A stretch of DNA of 33,785 bases. Origin: Porphyromonas cangingivalis. GTDB taxonomy: Bacteria > Bacteroidota > Bacteroidia > Bacteroidales > Paludibacteraceae. A program made the position numbers and the translations under genes. The DNA lies in contig CAMDNO010000025.1 in the NCBI GenBank assembly GCA_945902955.1, positions 1 through 33,785 on the forward strand, given 5' to 3'. This document shows, in pieces, positions 17,485-23,639 of this stretch. Within the stretch, counting starts at the first letter, position 1. Each line of letters opens with the position of its first letter. The notes under the pieces are model-generated. The model made no database searches, was not told where the DNA came from, and was given only the letters and a program-made list of their open reading frames with translations.

Positions 17485-17851
17485 TTGATTTTTTAAAGTG
17501 TTTTTAATTCGAAATTGTTACGGATTTAAAAATAATTATTGGTAAATTTACGAAAATGTTTTTTTTTATTGGATGAAAATAGTAGTTATAAAAGCATCTA
17601 ACTATATTTTATTCTAATTCTTGTATAAAATCCAACATCTATTTGCTATAAAAATGTTCAATAGATTTTGTTTAGAATTTATTTTTGTCAAACGCATTTA
17701 TTGACATAACTCTAAACTAAATTTTGCGCAAGCCCACCTTGTCAATCTTGCTTTTATATAAAATTTCAATTAATTTTATCGCACACAAAATTAATTACGC
17801 CGCTTAAATTACACAAGAGCTTGTTAACGTTTTGCTAATATTATTTTTTCG

Positions 17852-17867
17852 TGTGATGTATATCACA
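17852..17867. promoter_or_regulatory. CRP/FNR-family palindrome upstream of the sulfur/Qmo-like operon
   Basis: TGTGATGTATATCACA equals the CRP consensus TGTGA-N6-TCACA with perfect 6-bp arms TGTGAT/ATCACA. Its centre lies about 76 bp upstream of the transcription start predicted from the -7 element at 17922, a position usual for an upstream (class I) activator of this family. Bacteroidota carry Crp/Fnr-family regulators, but which one binds here cannot be told. Confidence 0.6.
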
Positions 17868-17921
17868 AAATAATGTACGCAATTACACGTCGGTTTATTC
17901 ATTAAATAAAAATTTCCGCAA

Positions 17922-17929
17922 TACATTTG
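17922..17929 (+). promoter_or_regulatory. -7 promoter element for the sulfur/Qmo-like operon
   Basis: TACATTTG matches TAnnTTTG and lies 36 bp before the ATG at 17966, giving a leader of about 30 bases. A good TTTG -33 element is lacking, which fits a promoter that needs an activator such as one bound at 17852-17867. Confidence 0.6.
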
Positions 17930-17965
17930 CAGAATAATTTCTTTAATCAATAAATAAGATTCAAT

Positions 17966-18532
17966 ATGGAAAAATCAACCGAAGTAACTATCGAACAGTT
18001 ACAGGCTCAAATCGACGAATTGAAAGGCAAAGTAAATCGGCTCGAAAGCTCACGCTTAGATCAATTGTCCATTGCTGTGGTTTCGGGCGATATGGATAAA
18101 ATATTAGCTGCATTCGTTATTTCAATTGGAGCTGCCGCTATGGATACTCAAGTGAAACTTTTCTTTTCATTCTGGTCACTCTCGGCACTTCGCGACCCCA
18201 AAAAATCAGCCACAGGCAAAGATATTATTTCTAAAATGTTTGGATTAATGCTTCCTAACGGCACTGGTAAATTAAAACTCTCCAATATGAATATGGGTGG
18301 CATGGGCCCCATGATGATTCGCTATTTGATGAAAAAACAAAACGTTATGTCGTTGGAAACCATGCTGAAAGAAGCCGGTGAATTAGGCATCGAAATCGTT
18401 ATTTGCGAAATGTCGATGAACCTTATGGGCTTCAAAAAAGAAGAATTCATTGATTATCCTCACTTAAGCTTTGGTGGTGCTGCTACTTTTGTAGCCGATG
18501 CCGGCGAAAGCTCGATACAATTGTTTATATAA
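17966..18532 (+). CDS. DsrE2-like (DsrE/F/H superfamily) protein
   Basis: A 188-residue protein with an N-terminal amphipathic coiled coil (~5-32, EQLQAQIDELKGKVNRLES). A DsrE2/DrsH-like Rossmann-type domain follows (~34-188): LSIAVVSGDMDKILAAFVISIGAAAMD, VKLFFSFWSL, and GIEIVICEMSMNLMG with the single cysteine Cys147, which is the expected persulfide-carrying residue. A Met-rich loop (NMNMGGMGPMM, ~107-117) is notable. Family members relay sulfane sulfur together with TusA and rhodanese proteins in sulfur oxidation and trafficking. First gene of the operon, 36 bp after the -7 box and directly upstream of tusA. Hydrophobic patches could indicate membrane association, as reported for some DsrE2 proteins. 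Family call is good; direction of sulfur flow is unknown. Confidence 0.85.
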   Translation: MEKSTEVTIEQLQAQIDELKGKVNRLESSRLDQLSIAVVSGDMDKILAAFVISIGAAAMDTQVKLFFSFWSLSALRDPKKSATGKDIISKMFGLMLPNGTGKLKLSNMNMGGMGPMMIRYLMKKQNVMSLETMLKEAGELGIEIVICEMSMNLMGFKKEEFIDYPHLSFGGAATFVADAGESSIQLFI

Positions 18533-18537
18533 AACGG

Positions 18538-18646
18538 CCCCCTAACCCCCTAAAGGGGGAATTGTTTGAGGCATACGACATAAAAAATATCAATTTTAAA
18601 ATAATCAAATCCTTGCTCTTTACTCCCCCTTTAGGGGGTTGGGGGG
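18538..18646. repeat. inverted repeat pair with C5/G5 cores in the spacer before tusA
   Basis: The left arm (18538-18560: C5, TAA, C5, TAAA, G5, A) and right arm (18624-18646) are reverse complements with one mismatch across 23 bp, separated by 63 bp. Each arm also contains its own small hairpin, CCCCC-TAAA-GGGGG. The GC-rich cores stand out in AT-rich DNA. A related pair follows tusA at 18921-19025. A mobile palindromic repeat family or an mRNA stability or processing element is possible. Confidence 0.85.
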
Positions 18647-18665
18647 GGCAATAAAACTTATCATT

Positions 18666-18917
18666 ATGACAACAGAAGAATTAAAATCAGTAGATGTAGC
18701 AAAATCGGTTGATGCACGCGGAACAGCTTGTCCCGGTCCACTTTTGGAAGCTAAAAAAGCCATTGGTACTATCAAAGCAGGCGATGTAATGGAAATACTT
18801 TCGTCGGACGAAGGTACTAAACAGGACATTCCAAAATGGTGTGGCAAACAAGGTCACGAATACATGGGCTGGGTAGAAGAAAACGGCTACTTCAAAGTGT
18901 ATATGAAGAAAAAATAA
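18666..18917 (+). CDS. tusA: TusA-family sulfur carrier protein
   Basis: An 83-residue protein starting at ATG 18666 (MTTEELKSVD). An in-frame GTG 27 bp earlier lies in the inverted repeat and is unlikely to be used. The hallmark is ACPGPLLEAKKAI, with Cys22 of the CPxP motif as the persulfide carrier. A second cysteine (Cys59, KWCGK) is present, and DEGTKQDIPKWC matches the family's typical ending of helix 2. TusA accepts sulfane sulfur from cysteine desulfurase or rhodanese and passes it to DsrE-type partners; in sulfur oxidisers it feeds Dsr or sHdr systems. Here it sits between a DsrE2-like and an MvhD-like gene, pointing to a dedicated carrier for this operon rather than tRNA thiolation. 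Bracketed by two inverted-repeat pairs. Confidence 0.95.
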   Translation: MTTEELKSVDVAKSVDARGTACPGPLLEAKKAIGTIKAGDVMEILSSDEGTKQDIPKWCGKQGHEYMGWVEENGYFKVYMKKK

Positions 18918-18920
18918 TGA

Positions 18921-19025
18921 CCCCTAACCCCTAAAGGGGAATTAATTCTCTTTTAGGGGTAGGTTATTTCTTCAATTATTATTTTATAAAACTAACTAAT
19001 CTAATTCCCCTTTAGGGGTTAGGGG
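18921..19025. repeat. perfect 20-bp inverted repeat in the spacer after tusA
   Basis: CCCCTAACCCCTAAAGGGGA (18921-18940) recurs as an exact reverse complement at 19006-19025, with 65 bp between. A degenerate third piece (TTTTAGGGGTAGG) lies at about 18951-18963. It is the C4/G4 sister of the C5/G5 pair before tusA; the base-count difference is matched within each pair, suggesting pairwise correction or independent insertion. Confidence 0.9.
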
Positions 19026-19035
19026 TTCTAATATC

Positions 19036-19443
19036 ATGGGAGAACTTAACAAAAAAACTGCGAAAATCTTAGTATTTTCCACCGAAAAAATTTCCGACCC
19101 CGCCATCGATATGGCAGGATTACTCAAATTACACTATCCACCCACCGTTTATACCATCTCTGTGCCATGCTCGAGTGGCATAAAACCAAGCTGGATACTC
19201 TATGCTTACGAAAAGGGCTTCGATGGCGTATTTATTGCTGCCGATGGTAGCGACTGCGTTTTTGGTGAATCGTGCACCGAAAAAACAGGACATTTGGTAG
19301 GTAAAACGCATAACTTGATGAAGGAAAAAGGGATTGAGCCAGCCCGTTTGCGCATGGCTGCTATCTGCTCCGTTTGTAGCGAATCTTTTGTGAAACAAAT
19401 GCGTACGTTCAACGAATATCTTTTGAAAACTCCAATTGCATAA
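19036..19443 (+). CDS. MvhD-like 'hydrogenase iron-sulfur subunit' family protein with altered cysteine pattern
   Basis: A 135-residue protein of the MvhD/HdrD-C family. The family backbone is visible as DMAGLLKLHYPPTVYTISVPCSSGIKPSWILYAYEKGFDGVFIAADGSDC and EKGIEPARLRM. In MvhD this subunit carries a [2Fe-2S] cluster and passes electrons to HdrA; in QmoB the same domain is fused to the flavoprotein. Here the N-terminal C-x-x-C of canonical MvhD is absent (VFSTEKISD instead). Cysteines lie at 45, 74, 80, 111 and 114, the last two forming a new ICSVC pair. It may thus bind a cluster differently or serve as a persulfide site. The stop overlaps the next gene's ATG by 1 bp (TAATG), implying tight coupling with the QmoA-like flavoprotein. 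The name 'hydrogenase subunit' should not be read literally; no hydrogenase is present. Confidence 0.82.
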   Translation: MGELNKKTAKILVFSTEKISDPAIDMAGLLKLHYPPTVYTISVPCSSGIKPSWILYAYEKGFDGVFIAADGSDCVFGESCTEKTGHLVGKTHNLMKEKGIEPARLRMAAICSVCSESFVKQMRTFNEYLLKTPIA

Positions 19444-20738
19444 TGGAAAAAATAATTAAAAACATTACCTACGATGCCTTGGTTGTTGGCGCTGGCATTG
19501 CTGGTGGCGAAGTGGCATTGAATTTGGCAAATACAGGCTTTAAAGTTCTTTTGGTTGATAAAGAACTTTCGGTTGGGGGCAAAATGATTATGCTTAGTAA
19601 AGTGTTTCCTACGCTCGATTGTGCTGCTTGTATCACCACGCCCAAAGTATCCGAAATTTCGCGCCACCCAAATATCACAATTTTTACGGGTAGCGAAGTG
19701 AGCAATATAAACAAAATTAGCGACAACGAATTTACGGCTGTCGTAACAAAACATCCTCGTTATGTGCGTGTCGAAGACTGTACGGCTTGCCAGTTGTGCG
19801 AAAAAGCTTGTCCGGTAAACGTACGCGACCAGTATCAATTTGGACTTGTTGGTCGTAAAGCAGCCTTTATTCCCTTCAGTATTTGTAGCCCGAAAGCTGC
19901 TGCTATCGATATTGACAACTGCACCCTTTGTGGTGCTTGCGAAAAAGCTTGCCCAACCAATTGTATTGATTTTACACAGGAAACGGAATATCTGAATTTG
20001 CATGTGAAGACGGTGGTAGTAGCTACCGGATTTAATTTGTTCGATGCTAAAAATATGCCTCGTTACGGTTATGGACAATATAAAAATGTAATTACCGCCA
20101 TGCAAATGGAACGCGAATTGGCGCCTACACGTCCGTTCAACACTATTTTGCGCCCTGGCGATGGCAAAGTTCCCGACAAAATAGCTTACGTGTTGTGCGT
20201 AGGTTCGCGCGATGCCTCGGTTGGCAATCCCGTTTGTTCGCAAATTTGCTGTATGTATTCCATCAAGCAAGCTCAGCTACTTATGGGCGCATTACCAATG
20301 GCAGATGTTACCATATATTATATCAATATTCGTTCGTTTGGTAAAGGGTTCGAAGAGTTTTACCAACAAGCCAAAGGCATGGGCGTAAACTTTGTAAAAG
20401 GCAAAATAGGACGCATTTCCGAAAAAGAAGGCGGAAATTTGATTTTACGCTACGAAGATATCAACGAAGGCAAATTGCAAGAAGCAGAACACGATATGGT
20501 GATTCTTTCAACAGGCGTTTTGCCAAATACGGGTATCGAAAAATTATTCGAAAATCAAACCTTATCGCTCGATCCTTATCAATTTGTAGGACAAACTGAT
20601 GGATTAGCAAGTCCGGCTCGAACAAGCATCGAAGGCGTTTTTGTGGCTGGTACAGCTACCGGGCCAATGGATATCCCAGATTCAATCCTTTCGGCAGGAG
20701 CTGCCTCCTCCGAAGCAATTAGCTATTTATTAAACTAA
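19443..20738 (+). CDS. QmoA/HdrA-like iron-sulfur flavoprotein
   Basis: A 431-residue cytoplasmic flavoprotein, close to the length of QmoA (~410). FAD-binding VVGAGIAGGEVA (14-25) and VDKELSVGGKM come first. The HdrA element FPTLDCAACITTPK (55-68) follows. Two [4Fe-4S] sets are DCTACQLCEKACP (C113, 116, 119, 123) and NCTLCGACEKACP (C160, 163, 166, 170). The HdrA-type cluster motif LCVGSRD...VCSQICC (C252, C265, C269, C270) and a C-terminal FAD motif GVFVAGTATGPMDIPDS complete it. In Qmo the flavoproteins link menaquinol to a cytoplasmic acceptor such as APS reductase; in Hdr they bifurcate electrons. Coupled by 1-bp overlap to the MvhD-like gene and followed 12 bp later by the DsrE lipoprotein. 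QmoA is preferred over HdrA because of length, lack of extra C-terminal ferredoxins and the QmoC-like gene downstream. Confidence 0.88.
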   Translation: MEKIIKNITYDALVVGAGIAGGEVALNLANTGFKVLLVDKELSVGGKMIMLSKVFPTLDCAACITTPKVSEISRHPNITIFTGSEVSNINKISDNEFTAVVTKHPRYVRVEDCTACQLCEKACPVNVRDQYQFGLVGRKAAFIPFSICSPKAAAIDIDNCTLCGACEKACPTNCIDFTQETEYLNLHVKTVVVATGFNLFDAKNMPRYGYGQYKNVITAMQMERELAPTRPFNTILRPGDGKVPDKIAYVLCVGSRDASVGNPVCSQICCMYSIKQAQLLMGALPMADVTIYYINIRSFGKGFEEFYQQAKGMGVNFVKGKIGRISEKEGGNLILRYEDINEGKLQEAEHDMVILSTGVLPNTGIEKLFENQTLSLDPYQFVGQTDGLASPARTSIEGVFVAGTATGPMDIPDSILSAGAASSEAISYLLN

Positions 20739-20750
20739 AAAGAAATATTT

Positions 20751-21248
20751 ATGAAAAAGATTTCATTTCTTATCGTCATTTTGATTACCATTATTTCGTG
20801 TAATCAAAAACCAGCTCAAGAAGACCATTCAAACATGATGAATATGAATTCGTCGATGGGCAAAGTAGATTCGTGTTGCGTTGTTGATTCGCTTCGCGAC
20901 GGTGTATTTATTCATATTTCCGAAGGTTATAATGACCCACACAAAGTATTGATGCCGCTCAAAATGGCGTTAATGATGTCGCACGACAAAGCTGTATTGG
21001 TTTATATGGATATTAAAGCCGTAGAATTATTGGTAAAGGGAGCTAAAGATTTGAATTATGCCGATTTCGAATCTGCGCACACTTACATTCGCAAATTAGC
21101 CGAAATGAAAGTGGGTGTATATGCCTGTCCTACATGTTTGAAAGTGGCTGGATATAAGCCCGAAGATTTGATGGTAGGCGTTCAGGTTGCTCAAAAAGAC
21201 AAGTTTTTTAATTTTACAAAAGGTAGAATTATTACTTTAGATTATTAA
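20751..21248 (+). CDS. DsrE-like lipoprotein
   Basis: A 165-residue lipoprotein: signal peptide with lipobox TIISC, lipidated Cys17. A short Met/His-rich stretch follows (HSNMMNMNSSMGK, ~26-38) and then a Cys-Cys pair (42-43). A DsrE/F-like domain spans ~51-165, with GVFIHISEGYNDPHKVLMPLKMA, LVYMDIKAVELL and GVYACPTCLKVAGY, where Cys126/Cys129 occupy the DsrE active-cysteine position. DsrE-fold proteins usually act in the cytoplasm, so lipid anchoring predicts a membrane-bound, extracytoplasmic sulfur or thiol relay. It is embedded between the QmoA-like and QmoB-like genes (12 and 9 bp gaps). A sulfur-delivery role across the envelope is inference; the Met/His segment could also bind copper. 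Confidence 0.82.
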   Translation: MKKISFLIVILITIISCNQKPAQEDHSNMMNMNSSMGKVDSCCVVDSLRDGVFIHISEGYNDPHKVLMPLKMALMMSHDKAVLVYMDIKAVELLVKGAKDLNYADFESAHTYIRKLAEMKVGVYACPTCLKVAGYKPEDLMVGVQVAQKDKFFNFTKGRIITLDY

Positions 21249-21257
21249 TAATCAGTC

Positions 21258-23198
21258 ATGGAAAAAAAAACAAAAAAAATAGGTGTATATATTTGTCATT
21301 GCGGTGGTAATATATCCGATTACGTAGATGTTGAGAAAGTTCGCCAATCTGTTGAAGGTGAAGATATTGTTTTTATTGCCAAAACAACAATGTTTGCTTG
21401 CTCCGATGCCAATCAGCGCGATATGGTAGAAGATATTAAGGCAAATGATTTGGATGGTGTAATTGTAGCTTCGTGTTCGCCAAAGTTACATCAGCTTACG
21501 TTTCGCAATGTAACCATGCGTGGCGATTTGAATAAATATACTTATGTACATGCCAACATTCGCGAACAGGCTTCGTGGGCACATTCCGATAACAAAATGG
21601 GTGCTACCGAAAAAGCCATTCACTTGGTGAGAGCCGCAATAGCCAAATCGAGTTATGCGCAGCCATTGGAAACCAACAAAATAAAAGCCAAAAAAGCAGT
21701 AGCCGTAGTGGGGGCAGGTGTAGCAGGCTTAAAAGCAGCTATTTCGCTTGCCGAAAAAGATACAGACGTGATTTTAATCGAAAAAGAACCTTTTGTGGGT
21801 GGCCGTGTGGCGCAATGGGATTCCCTATCCACCACCACCGAAAGTGGTAAAGATATGATTAAACGTCTTTACAACGAACTTGTTAAGTACGAAAATATTA
21901 CGCTTATGACCAATTGCGAAGTGATTGAAAATAAGGGTAGTGTGGGGAATATATCGTTGAAAATTCGCAAAACACCTCGCTACATTAAAGCAGCGGCTTG
22001 CCACCCCGACGATTTAAAACGTGCTATTGAAGTTTGCCCGATTGTGGTTCCCGACGATTTTAATTTTAGATTGAGCAATCGTAAAGCTATCTACAAAAAT
22101 TATCCGAGCGAATATCCGCAAATTCCTGTTATCGACATAAAAAACTGTACTCGTTGTGGTGAGTGCGAAAAAGTTTGTAAAGCAGTTGATTTCTCCGAAC
22201 AGGAAGAGGTTGTTGAAATTACCGTAGGTTCGGTACTTATGGCAACTGGTTTCGATTCGTACATACCGCAATACGGCGAGTTTGGCTATGCCACTTCCGA
22301 AAATGTAATTACTTTGCCTCAATTTAAACGATTGATTGACACACAATTCGACAAATTAGTTTATAACGGGAAACAGATTAAAAATATTGCTTATATTTAT
22401 TGCGTAGGGAGTCGCCAAACCGAAGGTGAAAATACTTATTGTTCGCGAAATTGCTGTACATCAACCATTCATGCTGCGGTTACGGCTAAAGGCAAATTTG
22501 AAGGTGTCAACAATTACCATTTCAATAGAGGTTTGCGTACCTACGGTAAACAAGAAATTTTGTATGCCGACTCACTCCGTCAGGGCGATATTTACTTGCA
22601 ATCGTACGAAGATGGATTGCCAACTGTAACTACCGAAGGGAAGAAAACCATTGTGAAAATCAATGATATTCTGACCAATGGACGCGAAATTGAAGTGGAA
22701 GCCGATTTGGTAGTTTTAGTAACTGGAATGGTGCCTCGCAGTGATAATAGTACTATTGGAAGCTTGTTTAAAATACCAAAAGGACGTGATAAATTTTACA
22801 ACGAAGTGCACATGAAACTTCGCCCCGTAGAAACGGTAATTGATGGTATTACCATTGCCGGAGCTTGTCAGGGACCAAAAAATATTACCGAATCGGTTAA
22901 TTCTGCTCTTTCGGCAGCAACAAAATCCTATTCCATTTTAAGCAAAGGCGAGTTAGAAACCGACCCATTGGTGGCAACTATCGACCCCGAAAAATGTACA
23001 TGGTGTGGTGCTTGTGAGGCAGCTTGTCCGTTCGACGCAATTCTGAAAGTTGAAAATGGCAAAAAAGTGATTGCCGAAATCAACAATTCGGTTTGTAAAG
23101 GTTGCGGTATGTGTGCGCCGGTGTGCGAGCCCGATGCGGTGAATTTGATTGCCTGCTCGAGTGCCGAAATAATGAGTATGATTGATGCATTAGTATAA
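21258..23198 (+). CDS. HdrA/QmoB-like iron-sulfur flavoprotein
   Basis: A 646-residue HdrA-family protein. The N-terminal HdrA domain (~5-135) has VYICHCGGNI, ACSDANQ and VASCSPKLHQLTFR. FAD-binding VVGAGVAGLKAA is at ~150-161. Next is a ferredoxin-like insert whose first cluster has lost ligands (AACHPDDLKRAIEVCP has only two cysteines) while the second is intact (NCTRCGECEKVC). The HdrA cluster motif is YCVGSRQ...YCSRNCC. At the C-terminus are two complete [4Fe-4S] sets, KCTWCGACEAACP and VCKGCGMCAPVCEP. QmoB carries an MvhD domain at its C-terminus; here that domain is a separate gene upstream. It should pair with the QmoA-like protein and pass electrons to or from the QmoC-like membrane subunit. 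Cytoplasmic. Whether flavin-based bifurcation occurs cannot be judged from sequence. Confidence 0.88.
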   Translation: MEKKTKKIGVYICHCGGNISDYVDVEKVRQSVEGEDIVFIAKTTMFACSDANQRDMVEDIKANDLDGVIVASCSPKLHQLTFRNVTMRGDLNKYTYVHANIREQASWAHSDNKMGATEKAIHLVRAAIAKSSYAQPLETNKIKAKKAVAVVGAGVAGLKAAISLAEKDTDVILIEKEPFVGGRVAQWDSLSTTTESGKDMIKRLYNELVKYENITLMTNCEVIENKGSVGNISLKIRKTPRYIKAAACHPDDLKRAIEVCPIVVPDDFNFRLSNRKAIYKNYPSEYPQIPVIDIKNCTRCGECEKVCKAVDFSEQEEVVEITVGSVLMATGFDSYIPQYGEFGYATSENVITLPQFKRLIDTQFDKLVYNGKQIKNIAYIYCVGSRQTEGENTYCSRNCCTSTIHAAVTAKGKFEGVNNYHFNRGLRTYGKQEILYADSLRQGDIYLQSYEDGLPTVTTEGKKTIVKINDILTNGREIEVEADLVVLVTGMVPRSDNSTIGSLFKIPKGRDKFYNEVHMKLRPVETVIDGITIAGACQGPKNITESVNSALSAATKSYSILSKGELETDPLVATIDPEKCTWCGACEAACPFDAILKVENGKKVIAEINNSVCKGCGMCAPVCEPDAVNLIACSSAEIMSMIDALV

Positions 23199-23282
23199 AA
23201 CAGCAGTAAGAAAGTAAGAGGTAAGTGGCAAGTATAAGCCAATTACTTACTCCTTACTCCTTACTCCTTAGCTCTTAAAAAA
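23199..23282. repeat. heptamer tandem repeat in spacer
   Basis: CTTACTC is repeated three times plus a partial copy (23246-23270). GTAAG-containing sequence upstream (about 23206-23226) is its inverted counterpart, so the spacer can fold into a hairpin. No gene is visible in this 84-bp gap. Confidence 0.7.
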
Positions 23283-23564
23283 ATGGAAGTAGAACCAGGA
23301 AAAACAGCAAAATACCTGCGCGAAAAATTGGGAGGTATCCCTGAGCAGGCAAAAGAAAATCTGAAAATTTATAATGGCATCAAAAAGCGAATTTTAGAGG
23401 CGCTAAAAGATGAAGATTTAACGATAAAACAACTCACCGAGAAGCTCGAAATGCCTTCGGACGAAGTGGTATTTTATCTAATGTCGTTGGTAAAATATGG
23501 CTTTGTGAAAACCGGAGACGTCGACGATATGGACGAGTATTATATATATAAATTGAACAAATAA
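23283..23564 (+). CDS. small winged-helix protein within the Qmo-like operon
   Basis: A 93-residue protein. Residues ~30-92 form a plausible winged helix-turn-helix: IKKRILEALKDEDLTIKQLTEKLEMPSDEVVFYLMSLVKYGFVKTG, then an acidic turn (DVDDMDE) and a final strand YYIYKLNK. The pattern is like ArsR/DtxR-type small regulators, but the recognition helix (PSDEVVFYLMSLV) is acidic, so a protein-protein rather than DNA-binding role is also possible. No cysteines, hence no cluster or thiol sensor. Lies between the QmoB-like and QmoC-like genes, both on the same strand, separated by repeat-bearing spacers of 84 and 75 bp. Autoregulation of the operon or structural support of the complex are both open. 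Confidence 0.7.
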   Translation: MEVEPGKTAKYLREKLGGIPEQAKENLKIYNGIKKRILEALKDEDLTIKQLTEKLEMPSDEVVFYLMSLVKYGFVKTGDVDDMDEYYIYKLNK

Positions 23565-23639
23565 TGATATTTACAATTTATTCATTTACTATTTACAATT
23601 TAAGATGAATAAAAATAATCTGAATAAAATACTAATCTA

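Larger units (their letters stand above)
17390..17965. other. divergent control region between polysaccharide and sulfur/Qmo-like operons
   Basis: No coding sequence is visible in these ~575 very AT-rich bases. The left end carries a minus-strand promoter with a 24-bp palindrome, and the right end carries a CRP/FNR-type palindrome and a plus-strand promoter, each listed separately. In the middle, TGTCAA (17686-17691) and TTGACA (17701-17706) form another short inverted repeat with a 9-bp gap that could be a regulator site. I see no small RNA or hairpin-plus-T-tract in the interior. Confidence 0.7.

Noticed and set aside
18639-18665. Upstream GTG start for tusA adding nine residues
   Set aside because: The extra codons lie within the GC-rich inverted repeat; the ATG at 18666 gives the normal TusA length and N-terminus.
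19036-19443. Reading the MvhD-like gene as evidence for a hydrogenase
   Set aside because: No NiFe or FeFe hydrogenase subunit lies in the window; this domain is also part of Qmo/Hdr complexes, which fits the neighbours better.
19206-20270. A 354-codon open frame on the minus strand opposite the MvhD-like and QmoA-like genes
   Set aside because: It lies antisense to two genes with clear FAD and iron-sulfur motifs, has no recognisable domain and a composition (many His, Phe, Asn) typical of a shadow frame.
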